A stretch of 64,000 nucleotides of DNA from Exilispira sp964581895 (GTDB lineage Bacteria; Spirochaetota; JAAYUW01). Both the position numbers and the translations under genes were made by a program. Position 1 is the stretch's first letter. Each line of letters opens with the position of its first letter. Below are positions 18,262-27,057 of the stretch, piece by piece. Location: assembly GCA_964581895.1 (NCBI GenBank), contig CAZOPR010000004.1, forward strand, positions 248,001-312,000, read 5' to 3'. The notes under the pieces are model-generated. The model saw nothing but the letters and a program-made list of their open reading frames with translations, did not search any database and had not been told where the DNA came from.

Positions 18262-18990
18262 TTAAATAACAAGACCGCCATCAACTCCTAAAACCTGTCC
18301 AGTAATAAAAGAAGCATCATCAGAAGCTAAAAATAGAAATGCATTTGCAACATCAATTGGTTCTCCGAATTTTTTTAATGGTGTCTTTTCTACCATCATA
18401 TCAATAACATTTTGAGGAAGTTTCTCTGTCATAGGAGTTTTAATAAAACCAGGAGCTACTGCGTTAAATCTAATACCTTTTTTGCCAAATTCTTTAGCCC
18501 AGCTATATGTCATACCGATAACTCCAGCTTTAGTAGCAGCATAATTTGTTTGACCAATATTCCCATATCTTCCAACAACAGAAGATGTAGTTAATACAAC
18601 TCCACTTCCTTGACCCAGCATGACTTGAACAACAGCTTGAGTCATATTGAAAACACCTTTTAAGTTAATATTAATAACTTTATCCCAGGCTTCTTCTGAC
18701 ATTCTTACTAATAATGCATCTGAAGTTATACCCGCATTATTTATAAGAATATCTATTTTGCCATATTTATTCTTTATCTCTTCAACAAAACTTGCGATGG
18801 CAGGTCGATCTGTGACATTTAAAAGATAGCCATGAATATTAGAATGCTCTTTTTCTAATGCATTTAAAAGATCTTGTTGAATATCTGTTCCAATAACTTG
18901 TGCACCTTCATTAGCAAATAAAATAGCGGTTTCTTTGCCAATACCAGATGCTGCTCCTGTTATAATAGCTACTTTGTTTTGAAGTTTCAT
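18262..18990 (-). CDS. fabG: 3-oxoacyl-ACP reductase (FabG-type short-chain dehydrogenase)
   Basis: 242 residues, the normal FabG length. Nucleotide loop TGAASGIG near residue 11, structural NNAG near 87, catalytic Ser in LTTSSVVGRYG, then YAATKAG (Tyr and Lys) near 150, and the C-terminal FITGQVLGVDGGLVI. Reduces 3-oxoacyl-ACP with NADPH in fatty-acid elongation, though a hydroxyacyl-CoA dehydrogenase role cannot be excluded without a fab cluster nearby. Monocistronic on the minus strand, with GGGGG before the ATG. Confidence 0.9.
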   Translation of the reverse strand: MKLQNKVAIITGAASGIGKETAILFANEGAQVIGTDIQQDLLNALEKEHSNIHGYLLNVTDRPAIASFVEEIKNKYGKIDILINNAGITSDALLVRMSEEAWDKVININLKGVFNMTQAVVQVMLGQGSGVVLTTSSVVGRYGNIGQTNYAATKAGVIGMTYSWAKEFGKKGIRFNAVAPGFIKTPMTEKLPQNVIDMMVEKTPLKKFGEPIDVANAFLFLASDDASFITGQVLGVDGGLVI

Positions 18991-19076
18991 AAAACCCCCA
19001 AAAATTAAATTTTAAAAAATTTTTACCCCTTTTATAAATACATAATAAATTTAAAATACAAGTTTGAAATTTCGAT

Positions 19077-19093
19077 TTGCGTAGCAAATTTTG
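19077..19093. repeat. 17-bp palindromic motif shared with the purA upstream region
   Basis: TTGCGTAGCAAATTTTG here is the exact reverse complement of 44132-44148. Both copies contain the inverted repeat TTTGC-GTA-GCAAA or nearly so, and both lie 55-85 bases upstream of a start codon (flgN and purA). Operator or small dispersed repeat. Confidence 0.55.
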
Positions 19094-19101
19094 TTAAAAA
19101 A

Positions 19102-19128
19102 TAAACTTTTATATTAGAATCCGAAAAT
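19102..19128 (+). promoter_or_regulatory. Candidate sigma-28-like promoter of flgN-flgK
   Basis: TAAA at 19102, fifteen bases, then CCGAAAAT at 19121, close to TAAA-N15-GCCGATAA. It ends 20 bases before the flgN start codon. Confidence 0.5.
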
Positions 19129-19147
19129 AAAAAAAAGAAGATTAATT

Positions 19148-19624
19148 ATGAAAGAAAAAGCAAAAGAGTTGATAAATTTATTAGAAAAAGAGTTAAGTCT
19201 TTATAGCGACTTGTTTTTTAATGAGTTTGACAAAGGTTGTTTGGTTTATGAGCATGAGATAGAACTTTTTAATAAAAAAAATGAAACTTCAAGTTTAATT
19301 TTAAATAAGATAGGTACTATTTTAGATTACAAGAAATCAATAATTGAAATGATTAAAAATGAATTGAAAGATGATAGTATTAATATTGAAAAAATAGTAA
19401 AAGACTATTTGCCTGAGGAATATGAAAGATATTTTGAAATAAAAGAAAAATTAAAAAAAATATTAATAGAATTGGCTGAACTAAATAGTAAAAATAAAAT
19501 AATTCTTGATACAACCTACTCAGTTTCAAAAATTGTAATTGATGGTTTAAACAAGGAAAATATATACAATGAAAAAGGTTCATTATGTGAATCATATTTT
19601 TCAACGGTTAGATATAGTGTTTAA
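19148..19624 (+). CDS. flgN: FlgN-like flagellar export chaperone
   Basis: 158 residues, almost all helical and highly charged, with long heptad-like stretches (LINLLEKELSLYSDL, EKLKKILIELAELNSKNKII). FlgN proteins share little sequence, so the assignment rests on size, the helical layout (LLxxE opening, NxxNxxI-like C-terminal helix) and position 37 bases before flgK, its client. FlgN holds the hook-filament junction proteins FlgK and FlgL before export. A sigma-28-like promoter candidate lies upstream. Confidence 0.72.
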   Translation: MKEKAKELINLLEKELSLYSDLFFNEFDKGCLVYEHEIELFNKKNETSSLILNKIGTILDYKKSIIEMIKNELKDDSINIEKIVKDYLPEEYERYFEIKEKLKKILIELAELNSKNKIILDTTYSVSKIVIDGLNKENIYNEKGSLCESYFSTVRYSV

Positions 19625-19661
19625 GATTGACTTGAATAATTTTTAACTCAAGGAGATAAAA

Positions 19662-21485
19662 ATGCTTTCAACTTTTATGGGGATTGAATTAGCAAAAAGG
19701 GCAATTCAAAATAATCAACAATCAATATATATTATACAAAATAATATTACAAATGCAGAAAATCCTGATTATAGTAGGCAAACTGTAACACTTCAAGAAG
19801 TTCCACCTCTTTGGCTTCCTGGAATTTCAACAATGTCTTCCTCTTCTGGTCAGGTAGGACAGGGGAGTGTAGTCGCACTTATAGATAGAATAAAAGACAT
19901 GTTTTTAGATGGCAAAATAAATAATGAAACATCATTTGTAAGTTATTTTAATACTTTAGAAAATTATATAAAGCAGTTGGAAGGAATCGTTCAGGAACCT
20001 GCTGGTATCTCATTGGATAAATTATTGAGAGATTTTTTCAATGCATTTAATTCCCTTTCCTTAGATCCTTCTAGCATTGAAAAGAAAATATTAGTGCAAC
20101 AAAAAGCAGAAAGCCTGGTTTCTCGATTTCATGAGCTTTTCAATGCGACAAAGGGGATGCAAAAGGAAATAAATTCAAATCTGGAGCTTCAGGTTGGTAG
20201 TTTAAATAATTTACTAAAAGACCTTGCAAATCTTAACAGTGAGATCAAGAAAATTGAAGCAACAGGGCAAAAAGCAAATGATTTAAAAGATAGAAGAGAT
20301 AAAATTGTAAATGAAATTTCTAAATTTATTCCAGTAACATTTAAAGAAACAGATTCTTTTTATCTTTATTATAATGGGAAAATACTTGTACAAAATGATA
20401 TTTATCATGGATTTGATCTTGTGAGAAATGGAAGTGAAGGGATGTATGATTTATATTTTCAAAATGAAAAAGTAGTCGCAAACTCAGGTAGTCTAATGGG
20501 TTTGATAGCAAGTAGAGACAATGTTTTAAAAGGATTTTTAGAAAAATTAAATCAACTTGCTTTATCCACTATGGAAAGTGTAAATGCTTTACATCAGCAA
20601 GGAATGAATTCAAAGGGAGAAAGTGGCTTACTGTTTTTCAAGGAACTTCCCTTAACAATCTATAAAAATGGAGAATATGATAAAAATCAGGATGGAATTA
20701 ATGATTCAATAACAATTTATAAAATTGTTGGTACTAAAAATCTGGATATAAATGAGAAGGTAATGATATCTGGCAGTTTAAAAATAAATGGCATAGAAAT
20801 CCAATATGGACCATCAGATAGTATTTCTGATATAATAAAAAAGGTTAATATGGCAAATACTGGTGTTACATTTTATATTCAAAATGGAAAACTTGAAATA
20901 AAAGGAAACAATTCGAGTGATGGTATATATTCTATAAAAAGTCTATCTGATACTGGACAATTTTTGTCAAATATTACTGGAGTTTTGGCTTATAATGCTA
21001 CTTTTGATGAAAATAATATGAATGCGATCGAATCACTTTTTATGACAGATCAGATATATCTTTTATCACCTGAAAAAAATATTGCAGCTTGGATTGATTT
21101 AAGTGATGAGATAAAGCAAGATCCAGTAAATATAGCAACTTCTGAGATTTCAAGCGAAATTAAAGAAGGGGATGGAAGTATTGCTCAAAAGATTAGCAAA
21201 TTGATTGATAGTAAATTTTTAGTAAGAAATTCTCAAAGCTTAACTGATTTTTATGCTTCAATGGTAATGGATGTAGCTTCTTTTGGTAATGAGGTAAGTC
21301 AAAATGCTGGTTTTCATGATATGACATTGAATAGCTTTAAAAATATCAAGTTGGCATATTCTGGTGTAAATATGGATGAAGAACTTGCAAATATGCTTAA
21401 GTTTCAAAAAGCATATCAAGCAGCAGCAAAATATATGGCTCAACAAAATGAGCTTTATGATATTCTTATGGGAATAATAAGATAA
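19662..21485 (+). CDS. flgK: Flagellar hook-associated protein 1
   Basis: 607 residues, within the usual range. The N-terminal D0 segment MLSTFMGIELAKRAIQNNQQ and NNITNAENPDYSRQ and the C-terminal GVNMDEELANMLKFQKAYQA are diagnostic of FlgK. The central region is long and less conserved. It forms the hook-filament junction. AAGGAG precedes the ATG. No flgL follows, unlike many genomes; the next gene is convergent, only nine bases away. Confidence 0.95.
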   Translation: MLSTFMGIELAKRAIQNNQQSIYIIQNNITNAENPDYSRQTVTLQEVPPLWLPGISTMSSSSGQVGQGSVVALIDRIKDMFLDGKINNETSFVSYFNTLENYIKQLEGIVQEPAGISLDKLLRDFFNAFNSLSLDPSSIEKKILVQQKAESLVSRFHELFNATKGMQKEINSNLELQVGSLNNLLKDLANLNSEIKKIEATGQKANDLKDRRDKIVNEISKFIPVTFKETDSFYLYYNGKILVQNDIYHGFDLVRNGSEGMYDLYFQNEKVVANSGSLMGLIASRDNVLKGFLEKLNQLALSTMESVNALHQQGMNSKGESGLLFFKELPLTIYKNGEYDKNQDGINDSITIYKIVGTKNLDINEKVMISGSLKINGIEIQYGPSDSISDIIKKVNMANTGVTFYIQNGKLEIKGNNSSDGIYSIKSLSDTGQFLSNITGVLAYNATFDENNMNAIESLFMTDQIYLLSPEKNIAAWIDLSDEIKQDPVNIATSEISSEIKEGDGSIAQKISKLIDSKFLVRNSQSLTDFYASMVMDVASFGNEVSQNAGFHDMTLNSFKNIKLAYSGVNMDEELANMLKFQKAYQAAAKYMAQQNELYDILMGIIR

Positions 21486-21494
21486 TCAAAATAG

Positions 21495-22385
21495 CTAAAT
21501 ACCATTTAATGCAAGTAAAATTGAATTAAATTTAGTATCTGCATCATCTGCCCTTGATAAAAGAATAATAGGTGTTGAAGATCCTATTATTATGCCTCCA
21601 TTTTGAGGTCTACTTGTATAGATGATTCCTTTGGCTGTCATATTTGCTGCTTCGATATCTGGAGCGACAATAATGTCTGAAAATCCAGCAACTGGTGAAT
21701 TAATTTTTTTTATCTTTGCTGCTTCAAGATCTAAAGCATTATCAAGCCCAAAAGGTCCATCGACTATTCCACCTTTTATATCACCTCTTTCAGACATTTT
21801 TGCTATAATAGAAGCATCAATAGTCGCCTGCATTTTTGGGTTTGGGGTCTCTATTGCACAGGTCATTGCAACTTTTGGTTTTTCTACGCCAAGTTTTTTA
21901 TAGAAATCTATTGCATTTTGGACAATTTTTACTTTTTCTTCTAAAGTTGGTGCAATATTCAAACCACCATCTGTAATACCAAGAAGCCTATCTTTATATT
22001 CTATGCAAGCAATATGAGATAAAAATCCACTACCTCTAATCCCATATTCTTCTTTCAATACTTCTTTTAATAGAGTTGGCGTGCTTACAGAACCCTTCAT
22101 AATAAGTTCAACTTTTTTCTCTTTAAATAATTCACAGCATCTTTGAGCTTTTTTTGAATCATTTTCGATATTGATAATTTCGAAATAGTCTCTTTTAATC
22201 TTAAGTTGATCTAATGTTTCAAATATTTTATTAGAATCACCAACAAGAATAAAATCTGCAATATTCATCTTTTTTGCTTTTATGCATGCTTCCAGTATAT
22301 GATCATTTTCTGCACCAGCAACAGCTATCTTTCTAATTTTTTCATTTTTACTTGAAATTTTATCAAAAAGATCCTTATAGTTCAT
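21495..22385 (-). CDS. Phosphate butyryl/acetyltransferase (Ptb family)
   Basis: 296 residues, matching phosphotransbutyrylase length rather than the longer Pta. Family features include AGAENDHILEACIKAKKM, ELIMKGSVSTPTLLKEVL, GGLNIAPTLEEK, SERGDIKGGIVDGPFGLDNA and the C-terminal GGIIIGSSTPIILLSRAD. These enzymes swap CoA and phosphate on short-chain acyl groups, feeding acyl phosphate to a kinase for ATP. No butyrate or acetate kinase gene is adjacent. GGGG precedes the ATG. Acyl specificity is undecided. Confidence 0.9.
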   Translation of the reverse strand: MNYKDLFDKISSKNEKIRKIAVAGAENDHILEACIKAKKMNIADFILVGDSNKIFETLDQLKIKRDYFEIINIENDSKKAQRCCELFKEKKVELIMKGSVSTPTLLKEVLKEEYGIRGSGFLSHIACIEYKDRLLGITDGGLNIAPTLEEKVKIVQNAIDFYKKLGVEKPKVAMTCAIETPNPKMQATIDASIIAKMSERGDIKGGIVDGPFGLDNALDLEAAKIKKINSPVAGFSDIIVAPDIEAANMTAKGIIYTSRPQNGGIIIGSSTPIILLSRADDADTKFNSILLALNGI

Positions 22386-22523
22386 GCTTTCCCCTTTCTT
22401 TATTGTTGCTTTTAATTAATACAAGATATTTTCTTTTTTCAAGATAAATTTAAATTTGATATTGAAAATATTAAAGTTAATCTTATAATTTTATTTAGGA
22501 AGATTAATGGTGGTTTTTTTAAA

Positions 22524-23546
22524 ATGAATATAGCCGTTTTATCTGCTGGTGGAGATTCTCCTGGCATAAACGCTTTTATAAGAAGCTTATATTATTTTTG
22601 TGCAAAAAGAGGTCATACTCTATATGGTGTTTATCGGGGTTGGGAAGGTTTAATTCATGGAGAATATACTCTTTTAGCAGAATCAGATGTTAAAAATATA
22701 GCATTTACAGGTGGTTCCATATTAAAAAATTCCAAGTTTAACCCACTAAAAAATGAAGAAAATATAATAAAGATTAAACTATGGATTTCTCAACTATCGA
22801 TTGATCAGATAATTGTAATAGGTTCATTTGATACACATAGGGTTGCTTTTCACTTATCAAATGCAGGAATCCCATTAATAACTATTCCTCAAACAATCGA
22901 TAATGATATAAATGGTACAGATTTTTCATTGGGATTCTATTCGTCTGTTAAAAACATTGTAAGTGCTATTGAAACAATTCGAACTACAAATGAATCTCAT
23001 GAAAGAGATATTTTGATTGAAACTATGGGAAGAAGAGCCGGATGGTTAACTGTTTTCTCTGCAATGACAACAAAAGTTGAAGGATTTTATATACCTGAAA
23101 TGGGAGTTGTCGATGCTGATGACATGATTCAATTGTTTTCCACAAGAAGAGAAAAAGGTTATTTAGATAATATTTTGTTAATAGCAGAAGGAGTAGAGTG
23201 TAAAGGTATAAAAAGAGAATCAGATGATTATGAAATTTATAGCGAAGCAGAATTGACAGGTATTACATTTGCCATCTCTGATTTAATTTCCCAAAAAGGT
23301 TATAAAAAACCAAAAGTTGTAATATTATCATATATTCAAAGAGGTGGAACCCCTGATGTTTATGATGTTGTTTTGGCTGATAGATTAGCTTTTGAAGCTA
23401 TAAAACTTTCTGAAAAAGATGTTCATGAAGTAACTATTGGATGTGAAAATGGTAAAGTATATTCTTACCCAATTTCTAATGCAATTAGCCAACGCAGGCT
23501 TGTTAATAAATATTATATAGATTTAGCTTCTATGTTATTGGATTAA
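22524..23546 (+). CDS. Phosphofructokinase family protein with altered nucleotide loop
   Basis: 340 residues. Clear PFK fold: GGDSPGIN (9-16), IPQTIDNDI, MGRRAGWL, IAEGV, IQRGGTPDVYD. But the loop that is GGDGS in ATP-dependent enzymes reads GSFDT at residues 100-104, so the Asp equivalent to E. coli Asp103 is Phe and the following Gly is Asp, as in PPi-dependent enzymes. Gln replaces the Gly/Lys before TIDND, Lys the R72 equivalent and Tyr the H249 equivalent. Catalytic Asp in TIDND is kept. It could be PPi-dependent or act on another sugar phosphate. A PilZ gene follows 10 bases later, so it is probably cotranscribed. Confidence 0.85.
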   Translation: MNIAVLSAGGDSPGINAFIRSLYYFCAKRGHTLYGVYRGWEGLIHGEYTLLAESDVKNIAFTGGSILKNSKFNPLKNEENIIKIKLWISQLSIDQIIVIGSFDTHRVAFHLSNAGIPLITIPQTIDNDINGTDFSLGFYSSVKNIVSAIETIRTTNESHERDILIETMGRRAGWLTVFSAMTTKVEGFYIPEMGVVDADDMIQLFSTRREKGYLDNILLIAEGVECKGIKRESDDYEIYSEAELTGITFAISDLISQKGYKKPKVVILSYIQRGGTPDVYDVVLADRLAFEAIKLSEKDVHEVTIGCENGKVYSYPISNAISQRRLVNKYYIDLASMLLD

Positions 23547-23556
23547 GGAGTTAAAA

Positions 23557-23835
23557 GTGAGAGAAAAAGATAGAAGAAGACATGAGAGAGTAAGTTTACC
23601 ATACAAAATAATATTAACTTTACAAGATGGAACATTTGAAGGAAGTTTGAAAGATATTTCGGCTTGTGGAGCTTCTTGTTATATAGAAAAGAAAGATATT
23701 AAAAAAGAGATACCTTTAGGTTGTTTAGTCAGTTTTGTACTTGCATCAGATACATCATATTTAAAATTTGAAGGAACTGTCGTAAGAATTGAAGAAGAAA
23801 ATGAAAAAAAATTTATAGGAATTACTTTTTATTAA
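23557..23835 (+). CDS. Small PilZ-domain protein
   Basis: 92 residues from a GTG with AAGGAG upstream. The N-terminal RRRHERVSLPYK and DISACGASC match the c-di-GMP-binding RxxxR and (D/N)xSxxG motifs, though the last Gly is followed by an unusual Cys-rich ACGASCYI. A stand-alone PilZ domain placed ten bases after the phosphofructokinase gene, so the two are probably translated from one mRNA. Confidence 0.85.
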   Translation: MREKDRRRHERVSLPYKIILTLQDGTFEGSLKDISACGASCYIEKKDIKKEIPLGCLVSFVLASDTSYLKFEGTVVRIEEENEKKFIGITFY

Positions 23836-23943
23836 GTTTTTTAAATAAAATTTGTAAATTAATAATGAATTTAATAGATCTAATCAAGAATTTAATTATA
23901 AAGTTATATTTATCGACATTATAAAATTCGTTATAAAAAACAA

Positions 23944-24585
23944 TTAAAACCCAAGCTCTTCATTTATAAATAGTAATTTTATTCTATCTTTCGGATGACA
24001 CCAATCAATAATAGTCATCGTTGCACAAATTCTATCCTCAGAAAAACAATCGACACATCTACCAATTTTAGTGCAAGGTGTATTTTTATTAAATCTTATA
24101 GCATTCATGACAGCTGCAATATTTTTAGTCCTATAAATAGCGCTATCTAAATCTTTAACCAATTTATTATATCCGATAAATAGATAAACATTTTTAGGTC
24201 CAAAACCAGTAGCACAGACTCTATTTCCCCATAAATCAAGACTTACGATTTGTCCTTCGATAGATACTGCATTTGCTGAAGCGATGAAAATATCTGCAAA
24301 AAAAGTTTCTCTTTCAAGTTTTGCTCGAATTTCAGCAGTATTTGATTCATTATTTCTATCCAAAAGATTAAAACCATCATCTCTAAGTTTTTCTATTATT
24401 TCCAGTTGAGTTAATGTTCTTGAGCCACCATACCCAATAGTTTGGTTTTTATTTATACTATTAAAGAAGAAAGAGATAGCCTGTTCTTTATTTTCAAAAA
24501 AATATGGATCAAAATTTCTTTTCTTAAAATTCTCTATAGCTTTTGAAATAATAATTTCGTTATGTTTTTTCTTTTCGATTTCCAT
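23944..24585 (-). CDS. LUD domain (LutC/YkgG-like) protein
   Basis: 213 residues from the ATG at 24585 (GGGAG five bases upstream; the TTG at 24597 is an alternative). LUD fold markers: IGYGGSRTLTQLEI, SANAVSIEGQIVSLDLWGNR and FGPKNVYLFIGYNKLVKDL. The C-terminus carries CTKIGRCVDCFSEDRIC, a four-Cys cluster common in the longer stand-alone LUD proteins of anaerobes. Relatives include LutC of lactate utilisation, but no lutA or lutB is nearby, so the role is unassigned. Monocistronic. Confidence 0.85.
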   Translation of the reverse strand: MEIEKKKHNEIIISKAIENFKKRNFDPYFFENKEQAISFFFNSINKNQTIGYGGSRTLTQLEIIEKLRDDGFNLLDRNNESNTAEIRAKLERETFFADIFIASANAVSIEGQIVSLDLWGNRVCATGFGPKNVYLFIGYNKLVKDLDSAIYRTKNIAAVMNAIRFNKNTPCTKIGRCVDCFSEDRICATMTIIDWCHPKDRIKLLFINEELGF

Positions 24586-24776
24586 AAAAACTCCCAAAAT
24601 GGCTTATTTTATATTCTAAATAAATAGTAAATAAAATCAAATAATATTCAAGAAAAAATATCTTGAAAAAATATAAAATAATGTTAAATTAAGTCATATT
24701 AATATTATAAATATAAATAATGGTTAATAAAATTAAGTATTGAATGATTAATAAATAATAAAAAAAGGAGAAGAAA

Positions 24777-26942
24777 ATGATTCTTTCTTCATGGATTGGT
24801 TCGATTATCGCCTTATCATTTGTAATTTACCTTATATTTTACTTAAACAAAAAAGAAAGTGGTACCGAAGAAATGGTTGAAATCTCCAAAGCAATTCAGG
24901 AAGGTGCTAAAGCATATCTTAAAAGACAATATTTCATAGTTGGATTGGTTTTCATTGGCATTTTTATAGTACTTTCTATATTATCTTATGTTTTTAAGTT
25001 ACTATCAATATTTGTTCCTTTTGCTTTTATTACCGGTGGTTTTTTCTCTGGTCTTGCTGGGTTTATAGGGATGACTGTTGCAACAAAGTCAAATACTAAA
25101 ACTACTGAGGCTGCAAAAAAAAGTTTAAATTCTGCACTTAGAATTGCATTTTCTGCTGGATCTGTAATGGGTTTAACAGTTGTAGGCCTTGGACTTTTAG
25201 ATTTATCTATATGGTTTACTGTACTGAAATTCGGATTTCATATACATGATGCTGATATACCACCAATTATGATAACATTTGGTATGGGCGCTTCCACAAT
25301 GGCATTATTTGCGAGAGTTGGTGGAGGAATATTTACAAAAGCTGCTGATGTAGGTGCAGATCTTGTTGGTAAGGTTGAATCTGAAATTCCAGAAGATGAT
25401 CCAAGAAATCCAGCTGTTATCGCAGATAATGTTGGAGATAATGTTGGAGATGTAGCTGGAATGGGAGCTGATTTATATGAAAGTTATGTTGGTTCTATCG
25501 TCGCTACCATGGCATTGGGATCTGTAGCTTCAATGGCAGCAATGAAAAATGGAATAAATATTGAAACATTAAAATTAATTGAACTCCCCTTATTTATAGC
25601 TTCTTTAGGCATAATTTTCTCAATAATTGGTTCATTTTTTGTAAGAGCAAGAGAAAACGCTTCTACAAGGACATTACTTTATGCAATAAGAAGAGGGATA
25701 TATTTTGCAACCAGTTGCATCGCAATTTTTTCTGGTATTTTTATCTACTTTTATTTTGGGAAAGTTTATATTAATTTATGGTTTTCTATGCTTGTAGGAC
25801 TATTTTCAGGGATAATTATTGGTTTCTTTACAGAGTATTATACCTCTGATACATATAAACCCACCCAAAAGTTAGCAGAATCATCTGAAACAGGAACTGC
25901 TACTATTATGATATCCGGTCTTGGTCTTGGGATGAAATCAACACTTATTCCAGTTATTACAATATCAGCAGCTATAGTTATTGCATATATAGCAGCAGGT
26001 GGTTTAAAGGTGCTTGATCTTGGTTTATATGGCATAGGACTTGCTGCTGTTGGAATGCTTTCTACTTTAGGTATAACTTTAGCTACAGATGCATATGGCC
26101 CAGTTGCAGATAATGCTGGTGGAATAGCACAAATGGCAAGGCTTGCTCCACGAGTGAGAATGAGAACAGATAATCTTGATTCTCTTGGAAACACGACAGC
26201 AGCAACTGGAAAAGGTTTTGCTATAGGTTCAGCTGCGTTGACAGCGTTGGCTCTTATTGCAGAGTTTAGAAATAAGCTTTTTGAAGGAATTAATACTATA
26301 TTAAATAATGCATCAAACTTAAGATTTGAAAACTATCTTTCTAATTTGAAAGAATCAATATCTATTTCTGGTTTAGTAAATCCTTATACAATAGCAGGTC
26401 TTATGATAGGAGCAGTTCTACCATTTTTCTTCAGTGCACTTTTAATGGGAGCCGTTGGAAAAGCAGCGGGGAAAATGGTTGTTGAAGTAAGAAGGCAGTT
26501 TAAAGAAATTCCTGGTATTATGGATTATAAAGCTAAGCCAGAATATGCAAAATGCATATTAATATCCACAAAAAGTGCACAGCATGAAATGATCCTTCCA
26601 TCTTTGATTGCTATTATAGCCCCAATACTTACAGGTATTCTATTTGGACCTGTTTCAGTTATAGCACTTTTGGCTGGAGCTACAGCTTCTGGTTTTGTTC
26701 TTGCAATAATGATGGCAAACTGTGGAGGAGCATGGGATAATGCTAAAAAATTTATTGAAAAAGGAAAACATGGTGGGAAAAATTCCATCCAGCATAAAGC
26801 AGCAGTTGTAGGAGATACTGTAGGAGACCCTCTAAAAGATACAGCTGGCCCATCCATTAATATTCTTATCAAACTTATGAGTATGGTTGCAATAGTTTTT
26901 TCTAGCTTTTTAATTTTAATAAATACATTAATTCATGGCTAA
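24777..26942 (+). CDS. hppA: Membrane-bound K+-dependent ion-translocating pyrophosphatase
   Basis: 721 residues with about sixteen membrane helices. Substrate motifs DVGADLVGKVE, EDDPRNPAVIADNVGDNVGD and the C-terminal GGAWDNAKKFIEKG and VVGDTVGDPLKDTAGP are intact. The determinant region reads GNTTAATGKG: Ala where K+-independent enzymes have Lys, so it belongs to the K+-dependent class. That class contains both H+ and Na+ pumps, and the ion cannot be settled by eye. It uses PPi hydrolysis to energise the membrane. AAGGAG precedes the ATG. A weak hairpin follows the stop. Confidence 0.97.
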   Translation: MILSSWIGSIIALSFVIYLIFYLNKKESGTEEMVEISKAIQEGAKAYLKRQYFIVGLVFIGIFIVLSILSYVFKLLSIFVPFAFITGGFFSGLAGFIGMTVATKSNTKTTEAAKKSLNSALRIAFSAGSVMGLTVVGLGLLDLSIWFTVLKFGFHIHDADIPPIMITFGMGASTMALFARVGGGIFTKAADVGADLVGKVESEIPEDDPRNPAVIADNVGDNVGDVAGMGADLYESYVGSIVATMALGSVASMAAMKNGINIETLKLIELPLFIASLGIIFSIIGSFFVRARENASTRTLLYAIRRGIYFATSCIAIFSGIFIYFYFGKVYINLWFSMLVGLFSGIIIGFFTEYYTSDTYKPTQKLAESSETGTATIMISGLGLGMKSTLIPVITISAAIVIAYIAAGGLKVLDLGLYGIGLAAVGMLSTLGITLATDAYGPVADNAGGIAQMARLAPRVRMRTDNLDSLGNTTAATGKGFAIGSAALTALALIAEFRNKLFEGINTILNNASNLRFENYLSNLKESISISGLVNPYTIAGLMIGAVLPFFFSALLMGAVGKAAGKMVVEVRRQFKEIPGIMDYKAKPEYAKCILISTKSAQHEMILPSLIAIIAPILTGILFGPVSVIALLAGATASGFVLAIMMANCGGAWDNAKKFIEKGKHGGKNSIQHKAAVVGDTVGDPLKDTAGPSINILIKLMSMVAIVFSSFLILINTLIHG

Positions 26943-26965
26943 AAGTTTTACTTAATATAAAACTT
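26943..26965 (+). terminator. Weak hairpin after hppA
   Basis: Perfect eight-pair AT-rich stem AAGTTTTA/TAAAACTT with a seven-base loop immediately after the hppA stop. There is no T-run, so termination is uncertain. Confidence 0.3.
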
Positions 26966-27057
26966 AAAGTAGCACAATTTACTATGCCATATTAGAAAAT
27001 GCTCATATTAGAAAAAATTGATTGAATAAAGTTTAAAGTTTTAAATGTTATTTAATT

